From contig NZ_CP010979.1 of assembly GCF_000498395.2 (NCBI RefSeq), forward strand, positions 2,666,001-2,730,000: a stretch of DNA of 64,000 bases, written 5' to 3'. Position 1 is the first letter of the stretch, and every line of letters begins with the position of its first letter. A program made the translations under genes and the position numbers. Source of the DNA: Pseudomonas putida S13.1.2. GTDB taxonomy: Bacteria; Pseudomonadota; Gammaproteobacteria; Pseudomonadales; Pseudomonadaceae. The notes beneath the pieces are model-generated. The model was not told the DNA's origin. It made no database searches and worked only from the letters and a program-made list of their open reading frames with translations. Below are positions 52,680-61,255 of the stretch, piece by piece.

Positions 52680-53264
52680 ATGTCGCAGTCGTTGTTGCCC
52701 TTCATTCTGTTCGCCCTGGTGTCCAGCATCAGCCCGGGGCCAACCAACCTGTTGATCCTGGCCCATGGCGCGCGCGCGGGTTTGCGCGCGAGCCTGGCGC
52801 CCATCGTCGCGGCCTGTGGCGCGGCGGCAGCGATCGTGTTGATGGTCGGGCTGGGGCTGGGTGAACTGCTGCTACGCCACCCCTTGGCCCAACAGGTGAT
52901 GAGCTGGGCGGGAGTGTTGTGGCTAAGCTGGCTGGCGTGGAAGATGCTGCGCAGTGCCGCCGCACCGCTGCAGGCGGCCACGGCGCAAGGGTTCAGTGCT
53001 TGGAGCGCCGCAGCGTTGCAGGTGGTGAACCCCAAGGTATGGTTGATGGCCGTGGCGGTGGTCGGGGTGTTTGCCGCGCCGTCGTTGCCGGTGTGGCAGT
53101 TGGCACTGGTGTTTTGGTTGATCGCCCTGCCGTGCATGGCAGCGTGGGCGGTGCTGGGGGTGGGTAGCGCCCGGTGGTTGCAGGCACCGCGGCGGTTGCA
53201 GTTGTTCAACCAGGTGTTGGCGGGGGTGCTGTTGATTTCTGCCTGGGCTGCCGTACTGGCTTGA
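52680..53264 (+). CDS. LysE/RhtB-family amino-acid exporter
   Basis: 194 residues, about six hydrophobic segments. The N-terminal SISPGPTNLLILAHGARAGLRASL has the family's conserved PGP(T/N) motif; VVNPKVWLMA is the second signature. CCGGAG lies upstream. Inner-membrane efflux carrier, substrate unknown, probably controlled by the AraC-type gene just before it. Confidence 0.88.
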   Translation: MSQSLLPFILFALVSSISPGPTNLLILAHGARAGLRASLAPIVAACGAAAAIVLMVGLGLGELLLRHPLAQQVMSWAGVLWLSWLAWKMLRSAAAPLQAATAQGFSAWSAAALQVVNPKVWLMAVAVVGVFAAPSLPVWQLALVFWLIALPCMAAWAVLGVGSARWLQAPRRLQLFNQVLAGVLLISAWAAVLA

Positions 53265-53298
53265 ATCTCAGGCGGTATCCCCTGAGGTCTACGGGGAC

Positions 53299-53415
53299 CT
53301 GTAGGAGCGGCCTTGTGTCGCGATGGACCGCAAAGCGGCCCCGGCAATTTCTGCGGCGAAGCTAAAATCCTGGGACCGCTTTGCGGTCCATCGCGACACA
53401 AGGCCGCTCCTACAG
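53299..53415. repeat. REP pair, TAGGAGCGGCC type
   Basis: Arms 53299-53342 and 53371-53415 are near-exact inverted copies over about 44 bases, between the convergent exporter and sotB genes. Confidence 0.85.
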
Positions 53416-53435
53416 AAAAGCGCGCTGGCCTTGGG

Positions 53436-54716
<1,281 letters not shown>

Positions 54717-54735
54717 TTATTGATAGGAATGCACG

Positions 54736-54795
54736 GCATGGTACGCGTCAAGCCGGGGCCTCACAACCGCAAGGCAGGCAGAAGGAGTACCATGC
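54736..54795 (+). promoter_or_regulatory. Inverted repeat in the leader of the beta-propeller gene
   Basis: GCATGGTAC (54736-54744) and GTACCATGC (54787-54795), exact arms with 42 bases between. The right arm covers the last base of an ideal AAGGAG and an out-of-frame ATG (54792). Confidence 0.4.
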
Positions 54796-54840
54796 GCGCT
54801 TTGTGTGAAACGCGTGTGCAACAAGGAGCCCGATCCGCTC

Positions 54841-56157
54841 ATGGACAAGCAGCACCCCCAGCAGCAGTGGCAGCAGGCGGTCATCGCCTATGCCCAGGCC
54901 GTCAACGACTACGTCGCGCAGGGCCGTGCGCAAGGCTGGGACAATCTTGAAGAGCCGCAGGCGCCAGCCACCGGGCACCTGCTGGACGCCTGGCTGGCAG
55001 CCCTGCAGGCAGCCAATCACCCTGGCGCCGACGAACAGCAGCGCCGGGCCTTCCGCGAGGCCTGGCCACCTGCGCACCACCCCTTGGTACCGTTGCTCGA
55101 AGACCACGGCCAAGGCATCAGCAATGTCCTGCTGCTGGAGGATGGCAGCCTGCTGGCACGCATCGGCATGCCCTACGACAAGGGCCAGGTGGTGCGTATC
55201 GATCATCATGGGGTAACCCCGGTCATCGGCATCGAGCACTTTGGCCGCTGCCCGGCCCGCCGTTATTTCGCCCTGGCCAATGCCGAAGGCATACGTGTGA
55301 CCGATGGCTGGGGGGGCCCGCAAGTGCAGCGCCTGGCCTGGCCAACCGGGCTGGAGGGGTTGCCGCCAGGTTACCCGTTCGAGCCGTTCGACCTGCCGCC
55401 CACACCTAGCGCGCTGATCCCCTTCCCGGATGGCCAGCGCGTGCTGCTGGTGAGTGCCGAAGGTATCTTCGTGCTGTCCACCCAGGGTGCGACTCGCCTG
55501 CTGCCACAGCAGACACGCGTGCTCGATGAGTTGGCCGAAGGCACCGACCCGGACGACATCAGCCTGGGGCTGAGCATGGAGCATGGCGCGGTGTCTGCGG
55601 ACGGACGGCTGATCGTGGTGGGTGAGCAAGGCAGCCGGCACTTGGTGCTGGACGCGCAACTCAGGCCGCTGGCGGACATCGGCCCTGGCAGCGAGTACCC
55701 GCACTTTGCGTTGTTCAACCGCGCGGGTAACCACCTGGCCCTCAATGCCTGTCATTTCTACAGCGGCGCCACGCTGGGGGTAAACGTCGCCGATTTGCCG
55801 GGGCTGGACACCGACTACTACAGCCAGGACCCACGTACCCCACTGCTGCAGGATGGCGCGCGGGTATACGCCGGGGTAGCGCGCGATGGCGAGTACATTG
55901 TGGGTGATGCCTATGGCTACCTGCGGGCGTTTGGCGAGGACGGTACGGAGCACTGGCAGCACTACCTGGGCTCGACCATCAGTGCGATGGATATCAGCGC
56001 CGATGGGCAAACGCTGGTGGCGGCGAGCCACGCGGGGGTGGTGTCGGTGATTGCGCTGGATAGCGGGCGCCCTGAATGGCAGATCGGCACCGGGGCACAT
56101 GGCGAGGTGCGGCGGTGGTTGTTCTGGCGGGGGTGGGACAAGGCGATGTTCTGGTAA
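54841..56157 (+). CDS. Beta-propeller-like cytosolic protein of unknown function
   Basis: 438 residues from ATG 54841 (AAGGAG twelve bases upstream); GTG 54805 in frame is possible. No signal peptide. The first about 90 residues are helical and Gln/Ala-rich; after that come repeated four-strand-like units with WD40/PQQ-type wording (NVLLLEDGSLLARIG, ALIPFPDGQRVLLVSAEG, GAVSADGRLIVVGEQGSRHLVLD, GARVYAGVARDGEYIVGDAYGYLRAF, AMDISADGQTLVAASHAGVVSVI). Five to seven blades can be guessed. I recognise no named family. No operon partners: convergent with the ADH and back to back with sotB. Confidence 0.8.
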   Translation: MDKQHPQQQWQQAVIAYAQAVNDYVAQGRAQGWDNLEEPQAPATGHLLDAWLAALQAANHPGADEQQRRAFREAWPPAHHPLVPLLEDHGQGISNVLLLEDGSLLARIGMPYDKGQVVRIDHHGVTPVIGIEHFGRCPARRYFALANAEGIRVTDGWGGPQVQRLAWPTGLEGLPPGYPFEPFDLPPTPSALIPFPDGQRVLLVSAEGIFVLSTQGATRLLPQQTRVLDELAEGTDPDDISLGLSMEHGAVSADGRLIVVGEQGSRHLVLDAQLRPLADIGPGSEYPHFALFNRAGNHLALNACHFYSGATLGVNVADLPGLDTDYYSQDPRTPLLQDGARVYAGVARDGEYIVGDAYGYLRAFGEDGTEHWQHYLGSTISAMDISADGQTLVAASHAGVVSVIALDSGRPEWQIGTGAHGEVRRWLFWRGWDKAMFW

Positions 56158-56178
56158 CAGAACCAGGATTTTTTGCAG

Positions 56179-56288
56179 CCTGTACCGGCCCCTTCGCGGG
56201 TAAACCCGCTCCCACAAGGACCGCACATAGCCTGAATGCCGTGGTGCAACTGTAGGAGCGGGTTTACCCGCGAAGAGGCCAGTACAGG
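56179..56288. repeat. REP pair, GCGGGTAAACCCGC type
   Basis: 38-base arms (56179-56216 and 56251-56288) with three mismatches, between the convergent beta-propeller and alcohol dehydrogenase genes. Confidence 0.85.
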
Positions 56289-56299
56289 CAGCCGATCAA

Positions 56300-57352
56300 T
56301 CAGCCCTGCAAAGTGGCCATGTCGATCACGAACCGATACTTCACATCCCCGGCGATCATGCGCTCATACGCCTGGTTGATATTGCGGATATCCAGCATCT
56401 CGATATCGCAACGGATGTCGTGCTCGGCGCAGAAGTCCAGTACTTCCTGGGTCTCGGCGATGCCACCGATCAACGACCCCGCCACCACCCGGCGCTTGAG
56501 CACCAGGTTGGCCGCATGCACGGGCGGGTCGATCGGTTCGATCAGGCCGACCAGGATGTGCACACCATCGAACTTCAGTGTTTCCAGGTACGGATTGAGG
56601 TCGTGCTGTACCGGAATGGTGTCGAGCAGGAAATCGAAACGACCAGCCGCGGCGCGCATCTGCTCGGCATCGGTGGACACGATGACATGGTCGGCACCCT
56701 GGCGGCGGGCTTCCTCTGCCTTGGCCTGGGAACGGGTGAACAGGGTCACTTCCGCGCCCAGGGCCTTGGCCAGCTTGATGCCCATGTGGCCCAGGCCGCC
56801 CATGCCGAGGATGCCGACCTTGTGGCCCGGGCCCACGCCGTGGTGCTTGAGCGGCGAATAGGTGGTAATGCCGGCGCACAGGATAGGTGCGGCGCTGGGC
56901 AGGTCCATGCCGGCCGGGATGCGCAGCACAAAGTGCTCGCTGACCACGATGCTGCTGGAGTAACCGCCCATGGTGTTGCTGCCGTCAACCCGATCCGGGG
57001 TGGCGTAGGTCATGGTGGGGCCTTCCAGGCAATATTGCTCCAGGTCCTTGGCGCAGGCTTCACAGTGGCGGCAAGAGTCGACCATGCAGCCGACGCCAAC
57101 CAGGTCACCCACCTTGTGCGCGGTGGCCTTGGCGCCCACCGCCGTGACCCGGCCGATGATCTCGTGCCCAGGCATCAGCGGGTACACGGCAATGCCCCAT
57201 TCGTTGCGAGCCTGGTGGATGTCGGAGTGACATACGCCGCAGTACAGGATCTCGATGGCGACGTCGTCCGGGCGCAGGCTGCGGCGCTCGAAAGTCATGG
57301 GCGCCAAAGGGCTGGCAGAAGTTTGGGCGGCGTAACCGATGGCGGTATACAT
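56300..57352 (-). CDS. Zinc-dependent alcohol/aldehyde dehydrogenase (YahK/CAD-like)
   Basis: 350 residues from ATG 57352. Catalytic zinc ligands: Cys41-His42 (YCGVCHSD), with His63-Glu64 in PGHE. Structural zinc cysteines are at 94, 97, 100 and 108. Nucleotide motif GMGGLGHMG at about 182-190, followed by TRSQAK, which favours NADP(H). Closest in style to E. coli YahK, an aldehyde reductase. An AraC-type regulator is divergent, 181 bases away, and probably responds to an aldehyde or alcohol as with YqhC/YqhD. Confidence 0.9.
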   Translation of the reverse strand: MYTAIGYAAQTSASPLAPMTFERRSLRPDDVAIEILYCGVCHSDIHQARNEWGIAVYPLMPGHEIIGRVTAVGAKATAHKVGDLVGVGCMVDSCRHCEACAKDLEQYCLEGPTMTYATPDRVDGSNTMGGYSSSIVVSEHFVLRIPAGMDLPSAAPILCAGITTYSPLKHHGVGPGHKVGILGMGGLGHMGIKLAKALGAEVTLFTRSQAKAEEARRQGADHVIVSTDAEQMRAAAGRFDFLLDTIPVQHDLNPYLETLKFDGVHILVGLIEPIDPPVHAANLVLKRRVVAGSLIGGIAETQEVLDFCAEHDIRCDIEMLDIRNINQAYERMIAGDVKYRFVIDMATLQG

Positions 57353-57533
57353 GCAGGACCTCGCAGTAAAGTGAAACGATTCAGTCGGCACATTCTGCGC
57401 GCCCAACTGCCTCGCGCCCACGGCTGATTCTCCGGCATCCATGCCTGATTATCCGAAGATGCTATCTGTCAGCTGGCGCCACGCCTTCAATCTGCGATGA
57501 TTAAGCTGTCTGATTCTCTGCCCTTGGTCCACC

Positions 57534-58439
57534 ATGCAACTGACCCGCCACGTCGACGCCAATGCGCCGCTTTGTACGCTGATCCGCAGCCTCGCCACGC
57601 GCCCAGGCTTTGTGCCCACGCACCTGCCCCAGGTGCAAGTGCTGAGCTGGGACCACTACGTGGCCAGCAGCCCGCAAATCTACGAACCCAGCCTGATGAT
57701 CCTGGCCCAGGGCAGCAAGCTGGCGCGCCTGGGGCCGCGCACTCTGGAGTACGGCGCCGGGCATTACCTGGTGCAGGCGTTGTCGGTGCCGTTCATGTGC
57801 GAAACCTTCGCCACCCCTGACGCGCCATTGCTGGGCGTGGCGGTGGACATCGACCGTGGCGTGCTTGGCGAACTGGTGCAGAGCATGGGCCTGGTGCCGG
57901 ACGCTGCAGTACAGGCGCAAACACCGCAATCGATGACCTCCGCAGCACTGGATGCGCCCATGCGCGACAGTGTGGAACGGCTGCTGCACTGCCTGCAGGA
58001 CCCGCTTGACGCCAAGGTACTGGGCCCGGCGCGCGTCCGCGAGGTGCTGTATACCGCGCTGCGCGGCCCGCAGGCCGGTGTGTTGCGAGCACTGGTGGAG
58101 CAACAGGGGCACTTCGCCCGCATCGGCGCCGCCCTCGCCCACCTGCGCGAGCACTACGCCGAGCCGCTGAGCGTGGAGGCACTGGCCGCGCGGGCCAACA
58201 TGAGCGTTTCGACCTTTCATGAACACTTCAAGCGCTGCACCGACATGGCACCGATGCAGTATCTCAAGCGCTTGCGGCTACTCAAGGCGCAGCAGATGCT
58301 GATCGGCGAAGGCCTGGGTGTGGCGCAGGCCGCGCACCGGGTGGGCTACCAGAGCACCTCGCAGTTCAGCCGCGAGTACAAGCGCCAGTTCGAGCGCAGC
58401 CCGGGGGATGAACAGCCCTATCAGAGCTTGCCTGTGTAG
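57534..58439 (+). CDS. AraC-family regulator (YqhC-like) divergent from the ADH
   Basis: 301 residues. The N-terminal AraC_N-type domain is at about 20-180 (YEPSLMILAQGSKLARLGPRTLEYGAGHYLV in part, GVAVDIDRGVLGELV). The C-terminal helix-turn-helix pair is at about 195-292 (LSVEALAARANMSVSTFHEHFKRCT in part, HRVGYQSTSQFSREYKRQFER). This N-domain type is found in YqhC, the aldehyde-responsive activator of an alcohol dehydrogenase, which fits the neighbour. Confidence 0.88.
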   Translation: MQLTRHVDANAPLCTLIRSLATRPGFVPTHLPQVQVLSWDHYVASSPQIYEPSLMILAQGSKLARLGPRTLEYGAGHYLVQALSVPFMCETFATPDAPLLGVAVDIDRGVLGELVQSMGLVPDAAVQAQTPQSMTSAALDAPMRDSVERLLHCLQDPLDAKVLGPARVREVLYTALRGPQAGVLRALVEQQGHFARIGAALAHLREHYAEPLSVEALAARANMSVSTFHEHFKRCTDMAPMQYLKRLRLLKAQQMLIGEGLGVAQAAHRVGYQSTSQFSREYKRQFERSPGDEQPYQSLPV

Positions 58440-58488
58440 CGAAGCCAGTTTATCCGGCATGCCCGCTCCCACAATGGTCGCATGCGCT

Positions 58489-59088
58489 TCAGTTTTGCCG
58501 TTCGACCATGGCGATAATGGCGGCCTTGAGCTCAGCCTTGGCCTGCCCGGCCTCCAGCTCCCCTGCTGCAGCCGCCTGGGACAGCGCATCCGCTGCCCCC
58601 ACCAGCAGGCGCATGCCGGCAACCCCTACATTGCCGCTGGGCGAAAACCCGGCCAAGGCTTCGCGGCACTTGTCCAGGAACGGCTCCTCGTACGCCCGCT
58701 TCAGCGCCTCCATTTCCGGCGACCCGGCCAGCGCCGCCGACACCCCGGGTATCTCCCGGCCCTGGCTCATCACGCAGTCCACATAGGCCTCGGCAATCAC
58801 CCGGGCGCGACTGGCCAGGCTGGCTTCACAGCTGGCCAAGGCTTGCGCGAGCATCTGCGACTGCCGCGCATCGTATTCCTGGTACAGCGCCACCAGCAGC
58901 CCGTTGCGGGTCTCGAAATGGTCGTATACCACCGGCTTGGTCACCCCCGCCTGTTCGGCCAGGCGACCCAGGCTCAAGGCATCGGTACCCTCCTCCCGCA
59001 CCAACTGCCAGGCCATATCCAGCAACTGCCTGCGGCGGTCGTCGCGGCTCAGGCGCTTGCGCGAACGTGCTTGATCATCGCTTGACAT
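58489..59088 (-). CDS. TetR-family repressor
   Basis: 199 residues. An N-terminal TetR helix-turn-helix is at about 16-62 (RRQLLDMAWQLVREEGTDALSLGRLAEQAG, KPVVYDHFETRNGLL). The helical ligand domain follows. It is divergent from a quinone oxidoreductase gene, with two exact GTAACTTAC palindromes in the 92-base gap that would serve both promoters. Ligand unknown, likely an electrophile or quinone. Confidence 0.88.
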   Translation of the reverse strand: MSSDDQARSRKRLSRDDRRRQLLDMAWQLVREEGTDALSLGRLAEQAGVTKPVVYDHFETRNGLLVALYQEYDARQSQMLAQALASCEASLASRARVIAEAYVDCVMSQGREIPGVSAALAGSPEMEALKRAYEEPFLDKCREALAGFSPSGNVGVAGMRLLVGAADALSQAAAAGELEAGQAKAELKAAIIAMVERQN

Positions 59089-59104
59089 CGATTACCTACC
59101 AAAA

Positions 59105-59127
59105 GTAACTTACTAAACGTAACTTAC
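59105..59127. promoter_or_regulatory. TetR operator: two GTAACTTAC palindromes
   Basis: GTAACTTAC occurs at 59105-59113 and 59119-59127, each a palindrome about its central C, with 14-base spacing. They lie 17 bases upstream of the TetR ATG. Confidence 0.7.
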
Positions 59128-59180
59128 CTGGAGTATATAGCGCGCCAGGCAACCCTGCACCCTTTGACTGGAGAGCCACC

Positions 59181-59777
59181 ATGCACGCCCTGATCGTCGT
59201 AGGTCACCATGACCCGCAATCCCTCACCCACGCGCTGGCTCGGCAGGTTGCCGACGGTTTGGCCAGCGAAGGCCACAGCAGCGAGATCGCCGACCTGGCC
59301 AGCGAAGGTTTCGACCCCCGCTTCGGTCTTGCGGACCATGCCGTACACCGCCGGCAGGCAGCTGCGCCGGCCGATGTACTCAAGGAGCAGGCTCGCATCG
59401 AGCGCGCCGATGCCCTGGTGCTGGTCTATCCGGTCTACTGGTGGTCACTGCCAGCTTTGCTCAAGGGCTGGGTCGAGCGGGTATTCAGCAACGGCTGGGC
59501 GTTCGACTATGACGAAGGCACCACGATCAAGAAACTGCGCGGCATGAAGGTTCACCTGATCGGCGTCGCGGGTGCCGATACAGGCACCTTCGAACGGCAT
59601 GGCTATGGCGAGGCGATGCGCGTGCAGATCGAGCACGGCATCTTCGACTATTGCGGCGCAGAAGTACTCAGTTCCACATTGCTGGATGACAGCGAAGGGC
59701 CTGACCAGCTCCCTCACTTGCAGCACGCACACGCTTTGGGCAAAAAACTGTTTGCAGATTGCCAGGCCGCAGCCTGA
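59181..59777 (+). CDS. NAD(P)H:quinone oxidoreductase, flavodoxin-like fold
   Basis: 198 residues. LIVVGHHDPQSLTHALA at the start is the flavin-phosphate loop of the NQO/KefF/MdaB family; LVLVYPVYWWSLPALLKGWVERVF is the family's signature stretch. A cytosolic FMN or FAD enzyme reducing quinones by two electrons. GGAGAG precedes the ATG. Regulated most probably by the divergent TetR protein. A perfect 22-base palindrome follows the stop, and the Mu-like prophage begins about 50 bases beyond. Confidence 0.9.
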   Translation: MHALIVVGHHDPQSLTHALARQVADGLASEGHSSEIADLASEGFDPRFGLADHAVHRRQAAAPADVLKEQARIERADALVLVYPVYWWSLPALLKGWVERVFSNGWAFDYDEGTTIKKLRGMKVHLIGVAGADTGTFERHGYGEAMRVQIEHGIFDYCGAEVLSSTLLDDSEGPDQLPHLQHAHALGKKLFADCQAAA

Positions 59778-59787
59778 ACCGGCGCAG

Positions 59788-59809
59788 TGCCGCTACTCAA
59801 GTAGCGGCA
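59788..59809. terminator. Palindromic hairpin after the quinone oxidoreductase gene
   Basis: TGCCGCTACT-CA-AGTAGCGGCA, exact 10-base stem with a 2-base loop, 10 bases after the stop. The usual T-run is missing on the right side. Confidence 0.6.
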
Positions 59810-59834
59810 GCCTCGGTTCTTGTGAGGAGGTGTT

Positions 59835-60005
59835 CTGTTTGGCACTAAGAGAAAATGAGCGGGAAGAAGCGGGAAGAAAGTGGAAAAGCCCGGATTCATT
59901 GGGCTGAAAGAAAAGAAACGGGGCCAAAGCGGGGCCAAAGAGCCGCTAAACGAGAAACCGCAAAAAAGGCGCCAATCGCAAGGATTTGGCGCCCTGTTTG
60001 GCACT
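59835..60005. repeat. Repeated end words of the prophage (candidate transposase sites)
   Basis: CTGTTTGGCACT occurs at 59835-59846 and 59994-60005. The core TTTGGC/GCCAAA occurs five times in this stretch (59838, 59923, 59934, 59985, 59997). Two exact tandem repeats lie between: GCGGGAAGAA twice (59859-59878) and CGGGGCCAAAG twice (59919-59940). Confidence 0.65.
59962..59993 (-). terminator. Intrinsic terminator of the prophage repressor gene
   Basis: On the minus strand, GGCGCCAA (59993-59986), a 10-base loop, TTGGCGCC (59975-59968), then six T residues. It lies 17 bases after the repressor stop. Confidence 0.8.
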
Positions 60006-60010
60006 CGGGT

Positions 60011-60688
60011 TTAAATCATCCAGCCACCAGCCCAAACAACCCGCCCGATGATCTCCAGGTTGCCGAGCTTGTTCTGCGGAACGGTCATCGGCTCGTAGGC
60101 AGTGTTGGCGCTGATGATCTTCACGCCCCCGTCGTAGATCCGCTGGAGCCTCTTGGCATAAAGCAAATCATCCAGGCGAATCACATAGAACGCCTCGCCC
60201 TGAAGCGCGTTGCGGCTCAGGTCAACCATGACGGTGTCTCCGTCGCTCAGCACAGGCTCGTTTGAGTCACCATCTACGCGCACGGCGGCAAGCGTATCGG
60301 GGCATAAGCCCTTTTTACGCAGGCTGTAGCGGGTAAAGGCAAGCCTCGTGAGCACGCGGGCCCCCTCCGTCCATGCCCCATGACCTTGGCTGATATGGGC
60401 GTCATAGAGGGGGATGAATGCGTACTCCTCATCAACTGCCGTTTCTTTTGTGTCCAGGGCACGCGCAGCGCCAGTTACGAGCCATTCGATGTCTACCTGG
60501 ACAGCCTGGGCAATAGAAACCAGTCGAGATGCCTGAGGCTCGCTTTTGCCATTCACGTAGGAGTGCATGGTGCTCAAGGGGATGCCGGTCCTACGAGAAA
60601 GCTCTTCTCCGCTTCCCGCCATGCCAGCACAGGCCTTGATTCGGTCTCCCAGGCTCTTGGCGTATGCCTGGCTTTCAGTGTCGGACAT
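60011..60688 (-). CDS. Prophage repressor (CI/LexA-like, S24 family)
   Basis: 225 residues. The N-terminal helix-turn-helix is at about 24-60 (GSGEELSRRTGIPLSTMHSYVNGKSEP in part). The C-terminal S24 peptidase-like domain is at about 90-215, with Ser142 in DGDSNEPVLSDGD and Lys179 in LLYAKRLQ as the Ser-Lys pair of self-cleaving repressors. I see no Ala-Gly bond at the usual hinge place, so RecA-stimulated self-cleavage is uncertain. It should keep the Mu-like prophage silent by binding the CCGAAA sites in 60734-60855. Confidence 0.88.
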   Translation of the reverse strand: MSDTESQAYAKSLGDRIKACAGMAGSGEELSRRTGIPLSTMHSYVNGKSEPQASRLVSIAQAVQVDIEWLVTGAARALDTKETAVDEEYAFIPLYDAHISQGHGAWTEGARVLTRLAFTRYSLRKKGLCPDTLAAVRVDGDSNEPVLSDGDTVMVDLSRNALQGEAFYVIRLDDLLYAKRLQRIYDGGVKIISANTAYEPMTVPQNKLGNLEIIGRVVWAGGWMI

Positions 60689-60733
60689 TTCGTTTTCCAG
60701 TAGGGGGAAAGCGAAATGCCATTTGTCGGCAAT

Positions 60734-60855
60734 CCGAAACTTCGCTTTCCGGAAATCTGTAGGTAATTCAAGGGTTTATTCGATTTTCGAGATGGCAGAC
60801 CACAGAAACCGAAAACGAACCTTCCGATTTCGGTTGTACATCCTTCCGAAAACCG
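60734..60855. promoter_or_regulatory. Prophage early operator region
   Basis: CCGAAA-type words recur: CCGAAA (60734-60739), TTTCCGGAAA palindrome (60746-60755), CCGAAA (60809-60814), CCGATTTCGG palindrome (60824-60833) and CCGAAAACCG (60846-60855). They lie between the repressor and Ner-like genes and are the likely repressor/Ner binding sites; the rest of 60689-60926 shows no gene. Confidence 0.6.
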
Positions 60856-60926
60856 ATAGCTTATTCACAAGGGAACGTTAGAACCCCTAAAAAAACCACC
60901 TTTTACAGTGGCTACGGATACAGAAA

Positions 60927-61214
60927 ATGAAATCAGCTAACGGAATTCCGAAGGATCCTGCGATGCGTTGGGAGTGGCTTAAATTCCAGCTCCGTGCTCA
61001 CCACACGTCTCTGTCTGAGCTTGCTCGTCAGCTTGGCGTTGAGCGCAACGCCCTTCACAACGTGAAGCGGGTCCCCTATCCAAGGATGGAAACGGCCATT
61101 GCCAAGGCTATCGGCCTAAAGCCCGAACAGATTTGGCCTGAGCGCTGGAACAGCGATGGCACCCCTAACAGACAACGAAGCGGTCGCAACGATCCACCTT
61201 CAGAAAACCGTTAG
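60927..61214 (+). CDS. Ner-like helix-turn-helix protein (Nlp family)
   Basis: 95 residues. The core WEWLKFQLRAHHTSLSELARQLG, ALHNVKRVPYPRMETAIAKAIGL and PEQIWPERW follows the Ner/Nlp family (each piece quoted separately), whose Mu member turns down early transcription and repressor synthesis. The C-terminal tail (after about 80) is polar and probably disordered. Short gap of 41 bases to the transposase gene, so co-transcribed. Confidence 0.85.
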   Translation: MKSANGIPKDPAMRWEWLKFQLRAHHTSLSELARQLGVERNALHNVKRVPYPRMETAIAKAIGLKPEQIWPERWNSDGTPNRQRSGRNDPPSENR

Positions 61215-61255
61215 AAGTCTAACGCTTATTACCAAGAACACATAGGTCTCGATAA

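Noticed and set aside
54792..54950. 52-codon frame with an ideal AAGGAG before its ATG
   Set aside because: Overlaps the propeller gene in another frame and has the composition of a shadow frame; kept only as part of a finding, not as a gene.
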